DNA of 64,000 bases from Paraburkholderia sp. BCC1884. Lineage in GTDB: Bacteria > Pseudomonadota > Gammaproteobacteria > Burkholderiales > Burkholderiaceae. Below are positions 56,163 to 64,000 of the stretch, piece by piece. How positions within the stretch are numbered: position 1 is the first letter of the stretch; every line of letters begins with the position of its first letter. The position numbers and the translations under genes are program-made. Below the pieces are notes generated by a model. The model did not search any database, had not been told where the DNA came from, and was given only the letters and a program-made list of their open reading frames with translations. The stretch lies in NCBI RefSeq assembly GCF_900996225.1, contig NZ_CAAJGL010000066.1, forward strand, positions 31,592 to 95,591, in the 5' to 3' direction.

Positions 56163-56600
56163 CACCAAGACATCCGGCCGACAGCGCGATGCGATTCGGC
56201 ATCGCGCGTCAGCGGTTTCCTTCCTCTCGCTGGGCCGCCCGAGCTTTCGGCGTTGCAAGCCTGGGCACGCAAGCGTCGCTCAAGTGACGCTACTTCATAC
56301 CAGCGACACTCGTCGCGCGCAGAATTCTCATCGCGCCCTTTAAGGCGGTTTTAAGAGACCACGTGGTGTAATATCCGCGAGCAACTGGATGGCACCTCGC
56401 ACGCTTTAATTGCCATAACTGATTGCCTTGCGATAAACAGAATCGAACAATTCACGGCGCCGCTATTGCAATTGGCGAGTGCGCCCCGAACTCCGGTCCG
56501 ACTGCTGCGCAGCTTCGCGCGCAGCGGCGTAAAGTAGCAGTTGAAAGCAGTCGGGCGCGCGGGATTATTCAGCGCCGACACCATTCTTTGGAGGTTTTTC
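56163..56600. other. Intergenic region upstream of pspA
   Basis: 438 bases with no supported gene. A short palindrome ACCACGTGGT (56358-56367) is directly followed by TAATAT (56369-56374), which could be a -10-like element. Confidence 0.4.
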
Positions 56601-57281
56601 ATGTCGCTTTTTGACAGCATTTCCCGCACGCTCAAAGGTCTCCTCAACGACGCAGCCGATTCCGTGCAGGATCCGTCGCGCGACTCGCGCCAGATCGTGC
56701 GCGAACTCGACGAAAGCATCGGCAAGGCCGAGAATTCGCTGATCGAGATTCAGGCCCAGGTTGCCACCCAGCAAAGCAAGCGCGATGTTGCCGCTGACAA
56801 GGCGAAGAAATACGAAGACGGCGCCAAGCGCGCGCTGCAATCCGGCGACGAAGCCCTTGCTCGTGAAGCACTCGGCGCACAAGCCACCGCAGAAACCGAA
56901 CGTGACGCGCTGGCCAAAGAACTGACCACGCTCGAACCGTCGGTCGCGCAGCTGAAGAGCCAGATCGACGACATGCGTACGCGTCGTAACGACCTCAACG
57001 CACGCTCGAACATACTGCAAGCCAAGCAGCAGATCGCGCAGGCGAAAGACGTCGCGGCAACCGCCTTGGGCGGCATCGGCGGCAAGAACCTGTCGGAAGA
57101 TTTCCAGAAGCTGGAAGACAAGGTCGCGCTCTCCAATGCCCGTTCGGATGCGCGTCTGAATTCGGCTGACGACAAGAGCGGCAAGGCACTCGACGACAAG
57201 CTCGCGGATCTGAACCGTGGCCCGTCGGTCGAAGATCGTCTCGAAGCATTGAAGAAGCAGATCAACACGCCGGCCCAGTAA
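56601..57281 (+). CDS. pspA: PspA/IM30 family protein
   Basis: A 226-residue membrane-associated coiled-coil protein. The N-terminus SLFDSISRTLKGLLNDAADSVQDP is the amphipathic start of the PspA family, followed by long helices rich in heptads (ENSLIEIQAQVATQQSKRD, ALAKELTTLEPSVAQLKSQIDDMRTRRND). PspA proteins bind stressed inner membrane and form ESCRT-III-like polymers. GGAGG lies seven bases before the ATG. It is followed 91 bases later by a secreted TPR protein, probably in one transcript; no pspF or pspBC is present. Confidence 0.85.
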   Translation: MSLFDSISRTLKGLLNDAADSVQDPSRDSRQIVRELDESIGKAENSLIEIQAQVATQQSKRDVAADKAKKYEDGAKRALQSGDEALAREALGAQATAETERDALAKELTTLEPSVAQLKSQIDDMRTRRNDLNARSNILQAKQQIAQAKDVAATALGGIGGKNLSEDFQKLEDKVALSNARSDARLNSADDKSGKALDDKLADLNRGPSVEDRLEALKKQINTPAQ

Positions 57282-57372
57282 TTGCGTCAGCAGTACCGCC
57301 GGCGGCCGTTCGTCGGTCGCCGGAACGCAGGATTCGACCGAAGGAGACGGGCGCCACGCGCCCGGTCCGCAT

Positions 57373-58563
57373 ATGAAAAAATTTCTCGCAAGCGTGTTCG
57401 CGTCGCTGATGTTGATGTCGGCGGCGGCGTTCGCTCTGCCGACGGTTCAGCAGATCGAATCGGCCATGGCACAAGGCAACTGGCAGCAAGCCGACGCGGG
57501 CCTGAGCCAGGTGCTGCAGGCGCATCCGAACAATGCGCGCGCGCACTATCTGTACAGCCAGGTGCTCGACCGCGAAGGCCGTTACGCCGACGCACTCGCC
57601 CAGGTTCAGCAGGCCAAGACGCTCGACCCGCAAATCCGTTTCACCGACCCGACGCGCTTTGCGCAAACCGAAGCGAAGATTCGCAAGGACGCGGAACAGG
57701 CAGCCGGCGGCGGCAACGCCACGAGCCGCGCGCCTAACCCGTTCGCGCAGCAGAACACGCCGGCCGTGCAGCAGCAGTCGGCGATGATGTCGCAGGCGCC
57801 GCAACGGCATGGTCCGGGCATGGGTATGTGGATCGGCATCATCCTGCTGATCGGCGTGATCGCGCTGGTGCTGCGCTGGACCTTGCGGCGCGCCCAGACA
57901 CAAGGCGATACGCGTGCCGACGACGATCGTCGCGTGCAACTCAAACGCGCGACCGACATGCTCAATACCGTGCGCTCGCTCAAGCTCGATGCAAAGCTCT
58001 CCACCGTGCCGGGACACGAGGCGCTGGAGAAAGAGGTCGAAGGCACCGAAGAACAGTTGCGCGGCGTGGTGGAAAACCTGTCGAACAGCAAGAACCCGCT
58101 GCCGCCGTATCAACTCGACGAACTGGATCAGCGCCTGGCGAGCCTGCGCGCACGCCTGGACGGCCGGCCCGATCCTTATGCGGCCACGGCCGCCACCACG
58201 CAGCAGTCGTCGCCGTATGCGCAGGAAGCCGAGCGTTTCGGCAATCCGCCGCAAGCGCCATATCCGCAGCAGGGACCGTATCAGCAGCCGCCGCAGGTCA
58301 TCGTGCAGCAAGGCGGCGGCGGTTTCGGCGGCGGCATGGGCGGTCTGTTGACCGGCGTGCTGCTGGGCGAAGCACTGAATTCCGGCCGCGATCGGGTGGT
58401 GGAGCGCGACGTGGTGGTCGACGACGAATCGCGTCGCCGTGGCAACGACGGTGGTAATGGCGGCGGCCTCGACTTCGGCCAAGGCTCGAACGACTGGAAC
58501 GACAACGGCGGCGGCGTCGATATGGGGAATAACGACGACAACGGCGGCTGGAGCGATACTTAA
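57373..58563 (+). CDS. TPR-containing membrane protein linked to PspA
   Basis: A 396-residue protein. A signal peptide (KKFLASVFASLMLMSAAAFA) precedes a TPR-like pair of helices (QIESAMAQGNWQQADAGLSQVLQAHPNNARAHYLYSQVL; RYADALAQVQQAKTLDP). A membrane helix lies at about residues 150-170 (MWIGIILLIGVIALVLRWTL), then a coiled region and a Gln/Pro/Gly-rich tail (GGGGFGGGMGGLLTGVLLG) ending in Asn/Asp/Gly-rich repeats. It therefore puts a TPR in the periplasm and a helical domain in the cytosol. The position after pspA suggests a membrane-stress partner. A terminator follows at 58621. Confidence 0.75.
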   Translation: MKKFLASVFASLMLMSAAAFALPTVQQIESAMAQGNWQQADAGLSQVLQAHPNNARAHYLYSQVLDREGRYADALAQVQQAKTLDPQIRFTDPTRFAQTEAKIRKDAEQAAGGGNATSRAPNPFAQQNTPAVQQQSAMMSQAPQRHGPGMGMWIGIILLIGVIALVLRWTLRRAQTQGDTRADDDRRVQLKRATDMLNTVRSLKLDAKLSTVPGHEALEKEVEGTEEQLRGVVENLSNSKNPLPPYQLDELDQRLASLRARLDGRPDPYAATAATTQQSSPYAQEAERFGNPPQAPYPQQGPYQQPPQVIVQQGGGGFGGGMGGLLTGVLLGEALNSGRDRVVERDVVVDDESRRRGNDGGNGGGLDFGQGSNDWNDNGGGVDMGNNDDNGGWSDT

Positions 58564-58620
58564 GCCAGCCGGCGTTACGCCGCCCGGGCGGCCGCCCTGA
58601 TGCGTCATGCTGCAAATGAA

Positions 58621-58652
58621 AACAGGCTCCTTCGAACGGAGCCTGTTTTTTT
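58621..58652. terminator. Intrinsic terminator between convergent genes
   Basis: AACAGGCTCC (58621-58630), a 7-base loop and GGAGCCTGTT (58638-58647), with a T-run to 58652. It serves the TPR gene and overlaps the stop of the convergent TetR gene. Confidence 0.8.
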
Positions 58653-59340
58653 ATCCGCGCGCCGACGCCGTTGCTCTACCCGGCTCATGCTGCGCGAGCA
58701 GCACCGAGCCCGCAAATAACCGGACGATGAAACGCTCCGAGTACGCGATCAATGCATCACGGCGCGCCGCATCCGCATCGATATACTCCGCCGATAGATG
58801 AAACAGTTGCAGCACGATCTGCGTGCACACTTCATCGACCGTGTCGCGAGCCAGCGTCCGCATCAAGGCGAGATCGACGACGTCGTCCGCCATTTCCGCC
58901 GACACCTCGTGCAGGTTCGCGCGCACGGCGTCGCGCAAAGCCGGCGACGTGCCGTGATATTCGGCCAGCGCACTCAGGAAAGCCTCGCGATTCTCCAGCG
59001 CGAACGCAAAGAACGCCACGCACGCGCGACGCGGCACACTCTGCGGTTCGTCGTGCGCCGCAAGCCAGCGCTCACGCCGCAGCATCGGCCGCAAACGACG
59101 GCTCACCGACTCGACTGCCGCGCGCGCCAGTTCGTCGAGCGTGTCGAAATGACGATAGAACGTGTTGGGATTGAGACCCGCCTCGCGCGCCAGTTCGCGC
59201 AGACCCAGACTCGAGAAGTTGCGCCCTCCCGCCGTGAGACGCAGCGCGGCTTCGATCAGCTTGCGCTTGCCGGCGGGCGTTTCCTGTGTGATGGCGAGGC
59301 CTTCGTCGTCGGTGTCTGCCGCTTCGGATGCGGATTTCAT
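58651..59340 (-). CDS. TetR-family regulator of the Baeyer-Villiger operon
   Basis: A 229-residue regulator. The helix-turn-helix is KRKLIEAALRLTAGGRNFSSLGLRELAREAGLNPNTFYRHFDTLDEL; the C-terminal domain is helical. It is divergent from the monooxygenase gene, with GTCTAC/GTAGAC repeats in the shared region. The start is the ATG at 59340, with no clear ribosome-binding site; the frame extends to 59691 through the promoter region and monooxygenase start and cannot be coding there. Confidence 0.86.
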   Translation of the reverse strand: MKSASEAADTDDEGLAITQETPAGKRKLIEAALRLTAGGRNFSSLGLRELAREAGLNPNTFYRHFDTLDELARAAVESVSRRLRPMLRRERWLAAHDEPQSVPRRACVAFFAFALENREAFLSALAEYHGTSPALRDAVRANLHEVSAEMADDVVDLALMRTLARDTVDEVCTQIVLQLFHLSAEYIDADAARRDALIAYSERFIVRLFAGSVLLAQHEPGRATASARG

Positions 59341-59414
59341 AAGGGCGGTGGCGTGCAGTCGCGGATGCGTTTGAGAACAGTACTCTAAACGATCTTGACG
59401 GGCGGTGCACAGTT

Positions 59415-59453
59415 GTCTACCCTGCGCGTATGCTGGAGTAGACATATGTAGAC
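59415..59453. promoter_or_regulatory. Candidate TetR operator (GTCTAC/GTAGAC repeats)
   Basis: GTCTAC (59415-59420) is an inverted copy of GTAGAC (59438-59443), which is repeated directly at 59448-59453. The cluster lies between the divergent TetR and monooxygenase genes. Confidence 0.5.
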
Positions 59454-59487
59454 TTCGGTTTTTCCTGTTCCGTGCCGGAGACCACCT

Positions 59488-60984
59488 TTGACGCCAGCCC
59501 AGGCTCCTTCCGCTTCCACTGCCACACCGCGCATCGCTATCGTCGGCAGCGGCTTTGCGGGCATCGGCATGGCGATCCGTCTGTTGCAGATGGGTATCAC
59601 GTCGTTCACGATTTACGAGGCGGCCAACGATATCGGCGGTACGTGGCGCGACAACACGTACCCGGGTGCAGCGTGCGACGTGCCTTCGCATCTCTACTCG
59701 TTTTCCTTCGAGCCCAATCCGGCGTGGTCACGTGCGTTCGGCGGCCAGGCGGAAATCTTCGCTTACCTGAAACATTGCGCGAGCAAGTACGGTGTGGATC
59801 GCTACGTGCGCTGCAACGCGCGTGTCGCCGAAGCGCGGTTCGATGAAGCGCGCCAGGTCTGGCAAGTCGACATCGAGGCAAATGGCGTGCTGGAACGGAT
59901 CGAGGCCGACGTCGTGATCGCCGCAAGCGGTCCGTTGTCGCGCCCCGCGATGCCGCAGATTGCCGGGCTCGACAACTTCAAGGGCAAGCTGTTTCACTCG
60001 GCACGCTGGGATCACGCCTATCCACTCGAAGGCAAACGCGTCGCGGTGATCGGCACCGGTGCGAGTGCGATCCAGTTCGTGCCGCAAATCCAGCCGCGCG
60101 TCGCGCAACTCGATCTGTTCCAGCGCACCCCGCCGTGGATCATGCCGAAGCCTGACAAGCCGGTCGGCCCGCGCGCGCAGTGGTGGTTCCGGCATTGGCC
60201 GTTCACGCAGCGCTTCGTGCGCAGCGCGATTTATTGGCAACTCGAATCGCGCGCGATCGCGTTCGTGGTCAATCCGAAACTGATGAAGCTGCCGATGAAG
60301 TTCGGCCTGAGCTATCTCGAGCGACGCGTCAAGGACCCGGCGCTGCGCGCGAAGTTGACCCCGACCTACCGGCTCGGCTGCAAGCGCGTACTGCTGTCGA
60401 GCGATTACTACCCTGCCCTTGGCCAGCCCAACGTGGAGGTGGTCACGAACGGCATCCGCGAAATCGTCGTCGACGGCATCGTGACCGACGACGGCACGCA
60501 CCATCGCGCCGACGCGATCATCTGCGGCACGGGCTTTCAGGTCAACGATGTCGGCGCGCCCTTCGACGTGACCGGCCTGGGCGGAGCGGACCTCGGCGCC
60601 CTGTGGCTGCGCGACGGTCCACAAGCCTACCTCGGCACCAGCGTGGCGGATTTCCCGAACTTCTTCATGATCGTCGGCCCGAATACGGGGCTTGGGCATA
60701 ACTCGATGATCTACATGATCGAGTCGCAAGTGCACTACATCGCCGACTGTTTGCGCGAACTGCGCCGACGCAACGCACGCACGATGAACGTGCGGCCCGA
60801 CGTGCAGCGCGATTTCAACGAACGCTTGCAGCAGGATATGCAGCATTCCGTGTGGGTCAGCGGCTGTACTAGCTGGTATCAGACGCGCAGCGGCAAGGTC
60901 ACGGCGCTGTGGCCGGGCTTCACCTTCAGCTTTCGCAAACGCACCCGGCGCATGCGGCCCGACGATTACCGCTTCGTGCCCTGA
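59488..60984 (+). CDS. Flavin-containing Baeyer-Villiger-type monooxygenase
   Basis: A 498-residue FAD/NADPH enzyme. The FAD motif IVGSGFAGIGMAIRL is at about residue 18; the fingerprint FKGKLFHSARWDH matches the FxGxxxHxxxW motif of Baeyer-Villiger monooxygenases; the NADPH motif is VIGTGASAIQFVPQI. GGTWRDNTYPGAACDVPSHLYSFSF is the usual second block. It oxidises a ketone to an ester or lactone; the substrate is unknown. It starts with TTG at 59488 behind GGAG. An alpha/beta hydrolase gene follows, which could open the product. Confidence 0.9.
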   Translation: MTPAQAPSASTATPRIAIVGSGFAGIGMAIRLLQMGITSFTIYEAANDIGGTWRDNTYPGAACDVPSHLYSFSFEPNPAWSRAFGGQAEIFAYLKHCASKYGVDRYVRCNARVAEARFDEARQVWQVDIEANGVLERIEADVVIAASGPLSRPAMPQIAGLDNFKGKLFHSARWDHAYPLEGKRVAVIGTGASAIQFVPQIQPRVAQLDLFQRTPPWIMPKPDKPVGPRAQWWFRHWPFTQRFVRSAIYWQLESRAIAFVVNPKLMKLPMKFGLSYLERRVKDPALRAKLTPTYRLGCKRVLLSSDYYPALGQPNVEVVTNGIREIVVDGIVTDDGTHHRADAIICGTGFQVNDVGAPFDVTGLGGADLGALWLRDGPQAYLGTSVADFPNFFMIVGPNTGLGHNSMIYMIESQVHYIADCLRELRRRNARTMNVRPDVQRDFNERLQQDMQHSVWVSGCTSWYQTRSGKVTALWPGFTFSFRKRTRRMRPDDYRFVP

Positions 60985-61064
60985 CGCTGCGCGCAGCTGA
61001 GCGAGCCGGCGGACCGCCCGTCGCGCCAGTGATTCGATTCGAACGACAGAGGGAGACAACAATC

Positions 61065-62027
61065 ATGGCAGGTATAGACAGCACGCAGACTGTATCCACG
61101 ACGCCGCTGCCGCCGCGCTCCATCGCGGCGCGCCTCGGCATCACCAGCGTCTCGCGTGAACAACTGCGGCAACGCTATACGCAAACCGGCTCGAAGTTCG
61201 TCAGGATCATGGGCGCCGACGTGCACTACGTCGACGAAGGCAGGGGCGATACGATCGTGATGATCCATGGTTTTGCCTCGTCGCTGCACACGTGGAATCG
61301 CGTCGCCGACGAACTCAGCCGCGACCATCGCGTGATCCGTCTCGACTTGCCGCCGTTCGGCGTGACCGGCCCGCTGCGTTCGGGCACCGGCAACATCGAA
61401 ACGATGAATCTGCCGACTTACCGGCGCTTTATCGACACTTTCCTGCAGGCGCTCGGCATCGGACGCGCGACGTTCATCGGCAATTCGCTCGGCGGGCTGA
61501 TTTCGTGGGACTACGCGGTGCGTCATCGCGAGGCGGTCGAACGGCTGGTGCTGATCGACTCGGCGGGCTTTCCGATGAAACTGCCGATTTACATCGGCCT
61601 GTTCAATAGCGCGTTGGTGCGCGTCAGTTCGCCGTGGTGGCTGCCCGAGGTCATCATCAAGAGCGCGGTGCGCAACGTGTATGGCGATCCACGCAAAATC
61701 GACGCGGTGACGCTGCGGCGCTACGTCGAGTTTTTTCATGGTGAAGGCACGCGTGAGGCAATCGGCAAGATGGTGCCGACGCTCGACTTCAAGGAAGTGG
61801 ATACCGATGTCCTGAAAGCGCTGAACGTGCCGACGCTGGTGCTGTGGGGCGAGAAGGATCGCTGGATTCCAACCGCACACGCCGGCGAATTTGCGAGCCG
61901 GATTCCGGGCGCGAAATCGGTGATGTACGCCGGTCTCGGTCATATTCCGATGGAGGAAGCGCCCGAGCGCGTGATGGTCGATCTGCGGGCGTTTCTGGAG
62001 CAGCGGGTGAAGGCGCCGTCGCTCTAA
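61065..62027 (+). CDS. Alpha/beta hydrolase
   Basis: A 320-residue hydrolase. The oxyanion-hole motif MIHGFASSLHTW, nucleophile GNSLGG, Asp in LVLWGEKDRWIPTAHA and His in GLGHIPMEEAPERV form the usual triad. It probably hydrolyses the ester made by the adjacent monooxygenase, a common pairing. The start is the ATG at 61065, with GGGAGA ten bases upstream. The gap to the monooxygenase is about 80 bases. Confidence 0.9.
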   Translation: MAGIDSTQTVSTTPLPPRSIAARLGITSVSREQLRQRYTQTGSKFVRIMGADVHYVDEGRGDTIVMIHGFASSLHTWNRVADELSRDHRVIRLDLPPFGVTGPLRSGTGNIETMNLPTYRRFIDTFLQALGIGRATFIGNSLGGLISWDYAVRHREAVERLVLIDSAGFPMKLPIYIGLFNSALVRVSSPWWLPEVIIKSAVRNVYGDPRKIDAVTLRRYVEFFHGEGTREAIGKMVPTLDFKEVDTDVLKALNVPTLVLWGEKDRWIPTAHAGEFASRIPGAKSVMYAGLGHIPMEEAPERVMVDLRAFLEQRVKAPSL

Positions 62028-62030
62028 GGC

Positions 62031-62147
62031 TCAGCCGCCGCCGAGCAGCCGCAACAGCCCCCATAAAAACTTGCAGAGCATGACGATCAGCTCCCACAGG
62101 TGATAGAGCTGTTGCCAGCCCGAAACGCGTGCGAAAGAGTCGATCAT
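62031..62147 (-). CDS. Possible small hydrophobic peptide
   Basis: A 38-residue frame beginning MIDSFARVSGWQQLYHLWEL and continuing IVMLCKFLWGLLRLLGGG, with a hydrophobic segment long enough to span a membrane. It lies just after the convergent hydrolase gene. No ribosome-binding site is visible, so it may be a chance frame. Confidence 0.3.
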   Translation of the reverse strand: MIDSFARVSGWQQLYHLWELIVMLCKFLWGLLRLLGGG

Positions 62148-62249
62148 GGGCACCGGATAAAGGATAAAAAAGGAGCTGCGGCTGCAACGAACTGCACATC
62201 ATAACGACTGCGCACTCGGGACTGCGGGATAGCCCGGATCAAGTCGCCT

Positions 62250-62276
62250 GAAAGTTGGCCGTAAACGCACGGATAA
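62250..62276 (+). promoter_or_regulatory. Candidate sigma-28 promoter for the soluble chemoreceptor
   Basis: GAAAGTTG, exactly 11 bases, then ACGGATAA, against TAAAGTTT-N11-GCCGATAA (6 of 8 in each half). It lies 79 bases upstream of the chemoreceptor start. Confidence 0.5.
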
Positions 62277-62355
62277 GACGCCGCGCCCGCGCTCACTGCG
62301 CGCTACGGTGACGGCGCCACTTGACTGCGCCAATCGCGCCATCACGGAGACGACC

Positions 62356-63759
62356 ATGACGCGTTTCAGCTTTCGCAGGACGGGCCGTTCGGACACGGTC
62401 GTCGGCGACATTGCCGCACAAGCCGGCAAACTGGGTATTGAAATCTGCGACGTATCGGGTCACGTCGAGGAGGTGGCGGCGCGCGTGCAACGTCAGGCGC
62501 AGGTGTGCCGGGCGCTGCGCGAATCGGCCGCGCAGACGTTAGCGGGCAATCACCGGATTGCCGCCGCCGCGCGGGAGATGCGCAATGTATCGGCCAAGGC
62601 GGCGACGGGGGTGCATGAGTCGCAGGAGACGCTGGCGGCGTCGCTGGCCGACATTCACGGGCTCGTGGAAGGCGTGACGGTAATCGAGAGCCAGATCGGC
62701 GCGCTGCGCAGCGCCCTTGCCCATGTGAGCCGAGTCTCCGAGGAGATCTCGCTGATTGCGCGGCAGACCCATCTGCTGGCGCTGAACGCCGCGATCGAAG
62801 CGGCCCGGGCGGGCGATTCGGGCAAGAGCTTCGCCGTGGTCGCTGCCGAAGTGAAAAACCTCTCCGCGAAAACCGCGCAGGCCACCGGCCAGATCGAGAC
62901 GACGCTCGCGCAACTCACCCAGCAGACCGAGCAGTTGATCAGCGAAGGCTCGGTGAACACGGCGCGGGCGCATCGGGTGCGCGAGGGCACGCGCAAGATC
63001 GGCGACGTCGTGCATGCGACGGGCGATGCGATTGCGCATCTGAACAACGAAGCCGGGCAGATTGCCGCGTTGACCGGCGAGATCGAAACGCAATGCGATG
63101 GGCTCGAGGCGCAGGTGCTGGAAATGGCGAGCGGCGTCGAGGATTCGAGCGAGAACTTCGTGCAGGCGAAGGATCGGCTGGGCAATCTGTTGGGGGTGTC
63201 GGAGACATTGATCGAGTTGACTGCCGCGACGGGTGTGGAGACGGCGGATACGCGCTTTATCGAGGCGGTGCAGCGGGCGGCGGCGGCCGTTGGCAAAGCC
63301 TTTGAGACGGCTGTTGCGCGCGGCGAGATCTCTATCGAGGATGTGTTCGATCAACGTTATGTACCGGTGGTCGGCAGTAACCCGCCGCAGTTTTTGACGC
63401 GGTTTACTGCGTTGACCGATCGCTTGTTGCCGGCGATTCAGGAGCCTTTGCTCGAACTCGATCCAAGGGTGGCTTTCTGTGCTGCGATCGATGTGCGTGG
63501 GTATCTGCCGACTCACAATCTGAAGTTTTCATTGCCGCAGCGCGATGATGTGGTCTGGAATATGGCCAATTGTCGGAATCGGCGGATGTTCGATGATCGG
63601 ACTGGGATTGCTGCGGCTTCTCATGTCAAACCGTTTTTGTTGCAGACGTATCGGCGCGATATGGGCGGTGGGGAGTTTGTGTTGATGAAGGATGCGTCGG
63701 CGCCGGTTTTTGTCGGTGGGCGGCATTGGGGTGGGGTTCGGGTTGGGTATAGGGTTTGA
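62356..63759 (+). CDS. Soluble methyl-accepting chemotaxis protein with C-terminal sensor-like domain
   Basis: A 467-residue receptor without a membrane helix. The signalling domain comes first: the tip is [40 protein letters not shown] at about residues 130-170. A separate C-terminal domain (about residues 310-467) contains [54 protein letters not shown] and [19 protein letters not shown], ending [14 protein letters not shown]. This order is the reverse of usual chemoreceptors and implies cytosolic sensing. GGAG precedes the ATG at 62356. A sigma-28-like promoter is upstream. Confidence 0.88.
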   Translation: MTRFSFRRTGRSDTVVGDIAAQAGKLGIEICDVSGHVEEVAARVQRQAQVCRALRESAAQTLAGNHRIAAAAREMRNVSAKAATGVHESQETLAASLADIHGLVEGVTVIESQIGALRSALAHVSRVSEEISLIARQTHLLALNAAIEAARAGDSGKSFAVVAAEVKNLSAKTAQATGQIETTLAQLTQQTEQLISEGSVNTARAHRVREGTRKIGDVVHATGDAIAHLNNEAGQIAALTGEIETQCDGLEAQVLEMASGVEDSSENFVQAKDRLGNLLGVSETLIELTAATGVETADTRFIEAVQRAAAAVGKAFETAVARGEISIEDVFDQRYVPVVGSNPPQFLTRFTALTDRLLPAIQEPLLELDPRVAFCAAIDVRGYLPTHNLKFSLPQRDDVVWNMANCRNRRMFDDRTGIAAASHVKPFLLQTYRRDMGGGEFVLMKDASAPVFVGGRHWGGVRVGYRV

Positions 63760-63886
63760 GGTTTTTTATTCGGTTTTTTTTTGCGGTTTTTTTGAGGTGT
63801 TGGCCTTTCCTTGAGGTCACGGTGGTCTATTGGCGTTCCCCCTGTGCGGGGGGGCACTCACTTTCTTTGCCGCCGTGTATGGACTC
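63760..63886. other. Intergenic region with T-runs and a half-palindrome
   Basis: T-rich runs (63765-63795) follow the chemoreceptor stop and may terminate it, although I see no stem. The segment GGCACTCACTTTCTTTGCCG (63854-63873) looks like one arm of an extragenic palindrome common in this group. Confidence 0.35.
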
Positions 63887-63925
63887 GGGACATGGGTAAC
63901 ACCCGTAACGGGACATGGGTAACAC
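63887..63925. mobile_element. End of a probable insertion sequence (paired 16-bp terminal repeats)
   Basis: GGGACATGGGTAACAC occurs at 63887-63902 and 63910-63925. Repeated short motifs at an element end, followed directly by the end of a minus-strand frame, fit IS21/IS481-like ends. The rest of the element would lie beyond the window. Confidence 0.5.
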
Positions 63926-63935
63926 ATTTATCCGG

Positions 63936-64000
63936 TCATTCCGTCATGTTCATGTCGATGGTGTGGAAGTGATGATGGGCGATGTAAAGGTCGTAGCAGT
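63936..64000 (-). CDS. C-terminal end of a probable transposase (continues past window)
   Basis: One minus-strand frame reads CYDLYIAHHHFHTIDMNMTE and stops at 63936; the other two frames look non-coding. Its position directly inside the repeated end sequence suggests the transposase of an insertion sequence. Twenty residues are too few for a firm family call. Confidence 0.4.
   Translation of the reverse strand, partial: CYDLYIAHHHFHTIDMNMTE

Overview
The window is about 64 kb of GC-rich, densely coding bacterial chromosome. Its gene content and protein style point to a Burkholderiaceae member, most likely Paraburkholderia or Burkholderia: the prkA-yeaH-spoVR stress operon, a Pseudomonas-type 2-ketogluconate cluster, a VgrG remnant, an NodT-type RND efflux operon, GTG/TTG starts and short intergenic gaps. 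This assignment is inferred from gene content, because no rRNA or tRNA gene is present to anchor it.

Layout. 1-2.6 kb: the end of a glycosyltransferase, a small unknown protein and an alpha-ketoglutarate-type MHS transporter. 2.8-7.9 kb: a three-gene minus-strand operon of PrkA kinase, YeaH and SpoVR, with inverted repeats in its leader and between genes. 8.6-11.5 kb: a hydratase of the 2-keto-4-pentenoate family and a transmembrane chemoreceptor ending in DWETF. 11.7-17 kb: a RbsBAC-type sugar ABC transporter with a LacI-family regulator and a CGCAAACGTTTGCG operator candidate. 17.3-20 kb: CorA, a lipoprotein, and a 49-residue CydX-like peptide whose stop codon overlaps the start of a P-loop kinase, with no cydAB nearby. 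20-24.3 kb: a saccharopine-dehydrogenase-like enzyme and an Lrp regulator, separated by an AT-richer island. The island holds a truncated vgrG, the tail of a deleted gene and a secreted protein that is probably an orphan T6SS immunity protein.

24.3-27.9 kb: LysR, an LTXXQ/Spy-like periplasmic protein, a PGDYG protein, an unknown and a YhfC-like membrane protease. 27.9-33.4 kb: a complete 2-ketogluconate module (kguE, kguK, kguT, kguD, ptxS) with a palindromic PtxS-type operator. 33.5-42.4 kb: a LysR/YeiH divergent pair, GST, ClC channel with CBS domains, a frameshifted Ntn-hydrolase gene, three small proteins and another LysR. 42.4-49.1 kb: TetR and a divergent RND adaptor-pump-outer-membrane operon. 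49.1-51.2 kb: diverged direct repeats and an internalin-type leucine-rich-repeat protein that lacks a signal peptide. 51.3-58.6 kb: a lipid A-type acyltransferase, PBP1A, an RHH-like protein, and a PspA homologue followed by a secreted TPR/membrane protein. 58.6-62 kb: TetR, Baeyer-Villiger monooxygenase and an alpha/beta hydrolase. 62.3-63.8 kb: a soluble chemoreceptor with a C-terminal sensor-like domain. The window ends in the edge of a probable insertion sequence.

How the parts work together. Several blocks are self-contained units with their own regulator and a visible candidate operator: sugar uptake (LacI), ketogluconate catabolism (PtxS), efflux (TetR) and ketone oxidation then ester hydrolysis (TetR). 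Both chemoreceptors carry candidate sigma-28 promoters with the flagellar spacing. The least explained items are the orphan CydX/kinase pair, the vgrG deletion scar with its retained putative immunity gene, and the cytosolic-looking internalin-type protein.
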